Origin: Schleiferiaceae bacterium
Lineage (GTDB): Bacteria > Bacteroidota > Bacteroidia > Flavobacteriales > Schleiferiaceae
Assembly (NCBI GenBank): GCA_023260615.1
Contig: JALQUY010000021.1
Span: 1 to 17,491, forward strand
DNA length: 17,491 bases
Reading direction: 5' to 3'
The translations under genes and the position numbers were made by a program. Shown one piece after another: positions 13,144 to 17,491 of the stretch; position 1 is the first letter of the stretch, and the number at the start of each line of letters is the position of its first letter. The notes under the pieces were generated by a model. It was not told the origin of the DNA, searched no databases, and saw nothing but the letters and a program-made list of their open reading frames with translations.

Positions 13144-13242
13144 GCGGGAAGCGCGGCAAGGCGGGCAAACGACTTCGTTGGGGAATCTTTGCTCCAACGT
13201 GCGGAAGCCTTAGCCTAAACGCTTGAAACGTTAAACTGGAAT
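13144..13242 (+). other. Spacer after the TonB receptor gene: small inverted repeat and TTAAACG-type repeat
   Basis: No gene is visible. The spacer holds CGTTGG ... CCAACG (13183-13188 region to about 13198), able to form a six-pair hairpin, and the repeat at 13215-13236. It leads into the terminator. Confidence 0.5.
13215..13236 (+). repeat. Intergenic TTAAACG / AAACGTT repeat, copy after the TonB receptor gene
   Basis: CTAAACGCTTG followed directly by AAACGTTAAAC. It is one base shorter in the TTTAAA part than the copy at 9998 and lies just before the terminator stem. Confidence 0.5.
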
Positions 13243-13273
13243 TCCCGGGTCCGAAAGGGCCCGGGATTTTTTT
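13243..13273 (+). terminator. Intrinsic terminator of the TonB receptor gene
   Basis: A ten-pair stem (TCCCGGGTCC, 13243-13252, with GGGCCCGGGA, 13257-13266, one G-T wobble) closes on a GAAA tetraloop and is followed by seven T (13267-13273). It is a textbook Rho-independent terminator for the + strand. Its T-run overlaps the stop codon of the converging AlkD-like gene. Confidence 0.92.
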
Positions 13274-13952
13274 ATCTAAAATGCTTCAAGGCCTCCCGAA
13301 TACTGAGGCCCGATAATTCCGCTCGATGGGCCTCGACAAAGGCATGGACCCAGTGTGGGTCGCGTGCGGCATGGGAGCGGAGGGCCCAGCCAATGGCTTT
13401 GCGCAAGAAAAATTCTTTGGAGGGGATGTGGGGGAGGATGGCCATTTCAAGGAAGTCGACGTCCAAGTTCTTGCGGTACAGGACCTGGGCAATAATGGCG
13501 CTGCGGTTGAGCCACATGTTGGGGTCGTGGATCCAAGTCTCCAGCACGGGGCGGATATGCGCTGGGAAGCGCTCCAAAAGGGAGCCGACGGCGTGCGTGG
13601 CCAAAAAGTCTACGCTGTCCCACCAAGACTTTTCCAGGATAAGAGCCTTAATCCAAGGCAAATCTTCGGGCACGAGTTGACGTTCAAATTTTCGAATGAG
13701 GTCAAGGGCCACCATTTGGTATTCGCGTTCTGGAAGGGCCCAAAGCGCCTCACAGGTGGTTTGGAGTTCCGCTTTGGAGGGAAGGTTAGCCCGCTCAAAG
13801 AGGGGTTTGGTCAACGCGGCCCGAAGAGGCTTTTTAATCCCCAAAAAGGGGAAGAGCCCTTTCATGTAGGCGGTCATAGCTTGAGCGTCGGCCCTATGTC
13901 CTTCGTTCTTAAGTAGTTCCACGACCTCAAACGACCAGACTTCTTGTCTCAT
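13272..13952 (-). CDS. AlkD-like DNA alkylation repair protein (HEAT-repeat DNA glycosylase)
   Basis: A 226-residue all-helical protein that should excise positively charged alkylated bases such as N3- or N7-alkylpurines. The residues known from Bacillus cereus AlkD are in place with a constant offset of two: Tyr29 (AYMKGLFPFLGI), Trp111 and Asp115 (SWWDSVDFLATHAVG), Arg150 (WLNRSAII) and Trp189 (KAIGWALR). The catalytic Asp and the aromatic residues that cradle the DNA backbone are therefore conserved, which supports an active enzyme. I chose ATG 13952; a TTG three codons upstream is a less likely start. It diverges from the exported CxxC protein gene with only 33 bases between, and its stop lies in the T-run of the TonB receptor terminator. 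Confidence 0.93.
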   Translation of the reverse strand: MRQEVWSFEVVELLKNEGHRADAQAMTAYMKGLFPFLGIKKPLRAALTKPLFERANLPSKAELQTTCEALWALPEREYQMVALDLIRKFERQLVPEDLPWIKALILEKSWWDSVDFLATHAVGSLLERFPAHIRPVLETWIHDPNMWLNRSAIIAQVLYRKNLDVDFLEMAILPHIPSKEFFLRKAIGWALRSHAARDPHWVHAFVEAHRAELSGLSIREALKHFR

Positions 13953-13969
13953 TTGGCACAAGTATTGGT

Positions 13970-13977
13970 TACCTTTG
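13970..13977 (+). promoter_or_regulatory. Probable -7 box (TACCTTTG) of the exported CxxC protein gene
   Basis: TACCTTTG is an exact TAnnTTTG match, with a TTG at 13944-13946 (spacing 23) as a possible -33 element inside the divergent gene's 5' end. Transcription should start near 13983, just before the ATG at 13986 or 13989, so the leader is almost absent. On the - strand TACTTGTG (about 13959-13966) is one mismatch from the same box and could serve the AlkD-like gene. Confidence 0.5.
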
Positions 13978-13985
13978 GGTACCCT

Positions 13986-14528
13986 ATGATGATTTCCATT
14001 TTCCGTCGTTATTTCCTGAGCGCTTTATTTCTTCTGGCCGGCACGGTGCTTTTTGCTGCGCCGGGTCCGGATGCCAAAGTAAAGGCGAATATGCATAAGA
14101 CCTTGGAGGGCATCCAGCAATCGCTGATGAACTTGCAAGCGGGCCTTCGCGACATGGAAGAGAACGGTCGCTGTACCGCTTGTGAGTCCTCTATAGCTCA
14201 TTTAGAACGCCAAGTGGCCGATGCTGCATGGTTTATGCTGACGGTAAACCCGGACTTTTACCAAAGTAAAATTGTTGCGGGCATGCGTGCCTTATCGGCT
14301 TGGGAAAACAATCCGGATGCCGTACCCAACGTGCACCAGGTGGTCGGAGATTTAATGACGCAATGCGCCTATGCCTTTCTTCTTTTTGAAGATGTAAAGT
14401 GGGATGCGGCCTTTTGGGACCGCGCGGAACGCACGTGGTTGTCGCACAAGGACCAATTGGGGTTGCCGGCAGCGGACGTGCGCCGCGCAGAGAAAGCCTT
14501 TGAAAAGGCGATTAAGAGCCGACCTTAA
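13986..14528 (+). CDS. Small exported protein of unknown function with a CxxC motif
   Basis: A 180-residue protein with a signal peptide (MMISIFRRYFLSALFLLAGT, cleavage near Ala24-Ala25), so it should act in the periplasm. The mature part is predicted mostly helical. It contains a CxxC pair (GRCTACESS, Cys63 and Cys66), a third cysteine at 127, and several conserved-looking Trp residues (WFML, WENN, WDAAFWDRAERTW). I do not recognise the family. CxxC could mean disulfide chemistry, heme attachment or metal binding, but the His needed for a c-type heme motif (CxxCH) is absent: Glu follows. Start 13986 or 13989 is fixed by the signal peptide and the promoter box just upstream. It converges on the NagX-like gene with 20 bases between. 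Confidence 0.8.
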   Translation: MMISIFRRYFLSALFLLAGTVLFAAPGPDAKVKANMHKTLEGIQQSLMNLQAGLRDMEENGRCTACESSIAHLERQVADAAWFMLTVNPDFYQSKIVAGMRALSAWENNPDAVPNVHQVVGDLMTQCAYAFLLFEDVKWDAAFWDRAERTWLSHKDQLGLPAADVRRAEKAFEKAIKSRP

Positions 14529-14548
14529 GGGCTTCGGCATAGAGGGGC

Positions 14549-15676
14549 TTAGACCCGCCAGTAGAGCTTCTTTCGGTCCATCCAATAGCCTACACTCCAG
14601 CACAGAAGCATGAAGCTTAGGGCCATGAGCAGGGAGCCCAAGTCATTGCCAATGGGTTGGTATAGGGTTTCGTAGAGCCAGGGCCAAAGTCGAGTATCCT
14701 GAATGGGGATGAGGTAAAAGGTGACCAACAGGATTTCAGAGAGCAAATAGACCGCAAGGGGATTTTTACCTAGGGGTTCAAAGAAGGAGACCCAAGCGTT
14801 TTTGCGGGCATTTACAGGCAGGAAAAAGAGTAAAATGGCTAGGATGATAAGGTCCAAGCCAACCGTCAAAAGGACATAGGAAGAGGTCCACAATTTCTTG
14901 TTGATGGGGAAAGCGAAATCCCAGAGAACGGCGAGTCCGCACGCCAAAGCGCCTGCGATCAGGATCTTAAAAACCGTATCCGCAGCGCTGCCTCTTTGCT
15001 GTAAATGTCTTCCCAGAGCGTATCCAGCTATCACATTCGCAAAGGCAGGCAGGGTGCTCAATAGTCCTTCCGGGTCAAAGGCTATGCCCTCCCCATGGTA
15101 GAGGTGTGCCTCGCCAAAGAGGGCCAAATCGATGTGCAATCCGGCATTCCCAGTCATGGAAAAGGGGTCCCCTGGTACGCCGAAAGCAAGAAGAATTCCC
15201 CAATAAGCGAAAAGCCCAGCGCCCGCAAGGATATACGTGACTTTTTGCCCTAAAAACCATAGCGAGAGCGCCGCCAAACCATAGCAAAGTGCGATGCGTT
15301 GGAGTACGCCAAGGATACGCGTTTCGGACAGTGGAAAGGCGGAAATTTCAAGGGTATCGCTTAAGCGGAAGAAGGGGTACCAGTACATCAAAAAGCCCAA
15401 TAAAAACAGCAGGGCAGTTCGCTTGAGGATGTGGAAGGTCACTTCAAGACTTGGATGCCCCTTGAACTTGTCCAAGCTGAAACTCATGGCGGCCCCGACC
15501 GCAAACAAAAAGGAAGGGAAAACCAAATCCGTAGGGGTAAAGCCATGCCATGCTGCGTGCTCGAGGGGGTCGAAGGCATACGACCAACTTCCTGGGGAGT
15601 TGACTATGATCATGAAGGCAATGGTCATGCCTCGGAAGACGTCTAGGGCGAGAAATCTGCGGGTGCTTGGGCTCAT
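14549..15676 (-). CDS. NagX/HGSNAT-like membrane acyltransferase (DUF5009 type)
   Basis: A 375-residue protein with about ten membrane helices. The N-terminal motif RRFLALDVFRGMTIAFMIIVN, then AAWHGFTPTDLVFPSFLFAVG, and late GKNPLAVYLLSE are the hallmarks of the HGSNAT / NagX family. The human relative moves an acetyl group from cytosolic acetyl-CoA across the lysosomal membrane to glucosamine of heparan sulfate; bacterial members are found with N-acetylglucosamine or glycan-use genes. The His in the WHG motif (residue 44) is in the position expected for the acetyl-accepting His. It is divergent from a Gfo/Idh/MocA oxidoreductase gene (69-base spacer), a common companion in glycan metabolism, which fits an extracytoplasmic sugar-modifying role. 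The substrate is not determined. Confidence 0.9.
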   Translation of the reverse strand: MSPSTRRFLALDVFRGMTIAFMIIVNSPGSWSYAFDPLEHAAWHGFTPTDLVFPSFLFAVGAAMSFSLDKFKGHPSLEVTFHILKRTALLFLLGFLMYWYPFFRLSDTLEISAFPLSETRILGVLQRIALCYGLAALSLWFLGQKVTYILAGAGLFAYWGILLAFGVPGDPFSMTGNAGLHIDLALFGEAHLYHGEGIAFDPEGLLSTLPAFANVIAGYALGRHLQQRGSAADTVFKILIAGALACGLAVLWDFAFPINKKLWTSSYVLLTVGLDLIILAILLFFLPVNARKNAWVSFFEPLGKNPLAVYLLSEILLVTFYLIPIQDTRLWPWLYETLYQPIGNDLGSLLMALSFMLLCWSVGYWMDRKKLYWRV

Positions 15677-15745
15677 AGGGTCAAGTTTCTTCGCTTGAGA
15701 GACAGGAAGTTAGTAAATTCATAGAGGAATCTCACCTGATACACT

Positions 15746-17116
15746 ATGAGCAAGCACTTTTCGCGTCGCGATGTACTGAAAACCTTGGGCCTCTCCATGG
15801 GGGCTGTTTTACCCTTGTCGGCCTGGGCTGAAAATGAGTTCGGCGAGCGACTCATCATTCCCTCGTTTGAGAACAAGCGTCCCCTGCCTAAAGGCCCCTT
15901 GACGGCCATTACCTGCGGGGCGGGAAATCGCGGAAACGTGTATGGCAATTATGCCGTGCAATACCCCGAAGAGCTGAACATCATTGGGGTGGCGGAGCCG
16001 ATTGAAATACGGAACGAGCGCTATGCGGAAAAGCACAACATTGCCAAGAAGAACCGGTTTGCTACCTGGGAGCGGGTGTTTGAACGGCCCAAATTCGCCG
16101 ACGCTATTATCATTACAACCCCGGACGATTTACACTATGGTCCGTGCATGAAGGCATTGGAGATGGGCTACCATGTCTTGTTGGAAAAACCTATATCGCC
16201 CTCTGAGCAGGAATGCCGGGACATTTTAGAATTGGCCGAACGCAGCGGAAAAATTGTCGCGGTCTGCCACGTCCTCCGCTATGCCCCCTACTTTGAAAAA
16301 CTGCGCGAAATCATGCAGTCCGGCGTACTGGGAAAGGTGGTTTCCATGCAGCACTTTGAGCCCATTCAGCACGTACACATGAGCCATTCGTTTGTGCGCG
16401 GAAATTGGCACAATTCGGTGCAGACAGCCCCCATTATTTTGGCCAAATCGTGCCACGATTTGGACATGATGCGCTGGCTAGTCGGAAGCCCGGTGAAGTC
16501 GCTAAACGCCTTTGGGGATGTGAGCTGGTTTACCTCCGAAAATGCGCCCGAAGGCTCCACGGCACGCTGTACCGATGGTTGTGCGGCGGAGGCGAACTGC
16601 CCGTATTCGGCCCTAAAAATTTACCACCGCGACCGCACATGGCTGCACCATTTTGACCTACCCGAAGACAAAGACCTGCACGGCGAGGCCATCATGACCT
16701 ACCTGCGCGAAAGCAATTATGGCCGCTGTGTGTATCGGATGGAGAACGACCAGCCGGATCATTACACGATGAACATGCTGTTTGAAAATGGGGTGACCGC
16801 TTCCTTCAATATGGAGGCTTTCACGTCCTACCATGGGCGCCGAACGCGTGTCATGGGCTCCATGGGCGACGTGGTGGGTGATATGACCTCATTCACTCAC
16901 ACCGATTTCCGCACCGGCGAAAAGACCGTTTGGGAGCAAAAAACCGATGGCCACGGCGGCGGCGACTGGAAGTTGGTATCCGACTTTATTCAGGCCGTGG
17001 GCCATGAAGATCCCAGCTTGCTAACCTCAACGATTGGCGCGTCCATTGAGTCCCACTTGATGGGTTTTGCGGCAGAGAAGAGTCGGTTGAATGGTGGGGA
17101 GCTGGCGATGGTGTAA
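15746..17116 (+). CDS. Tat-exported Gfo/Idh/MocA-family oxidoreductase
   Basis: A 456-residue enzyme. The N-terminus SRRDVLKTLGLSMGAVLPLSAWA is a twin-arginine signal (Arg7-Arg8), so the folded protein with its cofactor should be exported to the periplasm. The Rossmann domain has AITCGAGNRGNVYGNYA (GxGxxG at 58-63), and the family EKP motif is at 147-149. CHDLDMMRWLVG (236-247) is the usual substrate-site helix. A cysteine cluster, RCTDGCAAEANCPYSALKIY (Cys275, 279, 285), is seen in one branch of the family. Such enzymes use NAD(P) to oxidise or reduce sugars, inositols or glycoside positions. The divergent NagX-like gene supports a sugar substrate; its identity is unknown. No terminator is visible after the stop. 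Confidence 0.92.
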   Translation: MSKHFSRRDVLKTLGLSMGAVLPLSAWAENEFGERLIIPSFENKRPLPKGPLTAITCGAGNRGNVYGNYAVQYPEELNIIGVAEPIEIRNERYAEKHNIAKKNRFATWERVFERPKFADAIIITTPDDLHYGPCMKALEMGYHVLLEKPISPSEQECRDILELAERSGKIVAVCHVLRYAPYFEKLREIMQSGVLGKVVSMQHFEPIQHVHMSHSFVRGNWHNSVQTAPIILAKSCHDLDMMRWLVGSPVKSLNAFGDVSWFTSENAPEGSTARCTDGCAAEANCPYSALKIYHRDRTWLHHFDLPEDKDLHGEAIMTYLRESNYGRCVYRMENDQPDHYTMNMLFENGVTASFNMEAFTSYHGRRTRVMGSMGDVVGDMTSFTHTDFRTGEKTVWEQKTDGHGGGDWKLVSDFIQAVGHEDPSLLTSTIGASIESHLMGFAAEKSRLNGGELAMV

Positions 17117-17177
17117 AAAATTGCCACGGTAGCTCATTGGTGTCGGAAATGAAGAGGAACTCTGGCAGCCGGAGCAA

Positions 17178-17378
17178 GTGGTCGTTTCGTACGGTGAGGG
17201 CTGGGTGAAGTTTTCGTATTCGGAAGAGGTAGACTTCTCTATTGTCGATATGCAGGGCAAAACGCTTAAATCAGACCGCATCCAAAACGGTGAATACACC
17301 TTGGAAACCGTCTCCATGCCAACGGGGCTCTACACGATTCTATCCAATGGGTTCAGCTCCAAATTCTTGGTACGATGA
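17178..17378 (+). CDS. Orphan T9SS type A sorting-domain ORF (possible remnant)
   Basis: The 66 codons from GTG 17178 encode a near-complete C-terminal sorting domain of the type IX secretion system: KFSYSEEVDFSIVDMQGKTL, then a polar strand, then LPAGLY-like MPTGLYTILSNGFSSKFLVR at the end. In real T9SS substrates this domain follows a large exported region and a signal peptide. Here the preceding gene ends only 61 bases upstream, and the open frame starts after a TAG at 17130, with no ATG. It is either the last piece of a deleted gene or a small free-standing protein. The next gene's ATG overlaps its TGA by four bases (17375-17378), which would suit a translated ORF. Start and expression are uncertain. 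Confidence 0.45.
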   Translation: MVVSYGEGWVKFSYSEEVDFSIVDMQGKTLKSDRIQNGEYTLETVSMPTGLYTILSNGFSSKFLVR

Positions 17379-17491
17379 AGAAGTGTCTCATATTTTTAGT
17401 ACTGTTGGCAGTGTCGCTTTCTACCACGGCGCAATCCACGGATGGAACCTTCGACGAAACCTTCCAAGGCATGTTTGAGATGCCTGAACAG
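17375..17491 (+). CDS. Start of an exported protein, truncated by the window end
   Basis: From ATG 17375 the frame stays open for 39 codons to the window edge. It begins MKKCLIFLVLLAVSLSTTAQ, a clear signal peptide with cleavage near TTA-Q, followed by STDGTFDETFQGMFEMPEQ. The start overlaps the stop of the sorting-domain ORF (ATGA), suggesting translational coupling. The Cys at position 4 lies before the hydrophobic core, so this is not a lipoprotein signal. No family can be recognised from this short piece. Confidence 0.75.
   Translation, partial: MKKCLIFLVLLAVSLSTTAQSTDGTFDETFQGMFEMPEQ

Noticed and set aside
12040..13197. Long - strand open frame (385 codons) opposite the TonB receptor gene
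   Set aside because: It is the antisense of a clear receptor gene, with no recognisable domain and a composition typical of a shadow frame.
13326..13916. + strand open frame opposite the AlkD-like gene
   Set aside because: The AlkD-like protein has all key residues in place, so the opposite frame is a shadow.
13986..14528. c-type cytochrome from the CxxC motif
   Set aside because: The motif is CTACE; the axial His of CxxCH is missing.

Overview
The window reads as a chromosomal segment of a Bacteroidota bacterium, most likely a Flavobacteriia-like lineage with fairly high GC. The evidence is the gene order bactofilin - AtpZ/AtpI - membrane protein - atpB-E-F-H-A-G with no atpD or atpC attached, an AtpB with a signal peptide and a His-rich periplasmic extension, promoter boxes of the Bacteroidota type TAnnTTTG, and a C-terminal sorting domain of the type IX secretion system (T9SS). 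I cannot fix the family or genus from sequence alone.

Positions 1-5825 hold the 3' end of a bactofilin gene and a tightly packed ATP synthase operon on the + strand: small membrane proteins, then a, c, b, delta, alpha and gamma. A terminator-like hairpin sits between atpE and atpF, and a strong hairpin closes the operon just after atpG. A NtrY-like sensor histidine kinase follows (5904-7346) with its own probable promoter and no response regulator nearby. It converges on a class I SAM-dependent methyltransferase (7503-8345, - strand), which is divergent from an enoyl-CoA hydratase (8400-9170).

Positions 9216-10785 carry two paralogous multi-pass membrane proteins of the YwaF/TMEM164 type. 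They are separated by a repeat-rich spacer whose last 50 bases are C-tracts (G-tracts on the other strand) touching the second start codon. A TonB-dependent outer-membrane receptor follows (10837-13143) and ends in a textbook intrinsic terminator. Its T-tract contains the stop codon of a converging AlkD-like DNA glycosylase gene (13272-13952, - strand).

The last third contains a small exported CxxC protein (13986-14528), a NagX/HGSNAT-like membrane acyltransferase on the - strand (14549-15676), and a divergent Tat-exported Gfo/Idh/MocA oxidoreductase (15746-17116). After these come an orphan T9SS sorting-domain ORF (about 17178-17378) and the start of an exported protein cut by the window edge (17375 onward), overlapping by four bases.

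Two short repeat families recur at gene ends: a GCTAGAG-type motif that often supplies the TAG stop codon, and a TTAAACG / AACGTTTAAA motif. No rRNA, tRNA, CRISPR, IS element or clear defence system was found. No stretch above 300 bases lacks a gene. The least conventional parts are the duplicated TMEM164-like pair with its G-quadruplex-prone spacer, the gene-end repeats, and the orphan sorting domain.
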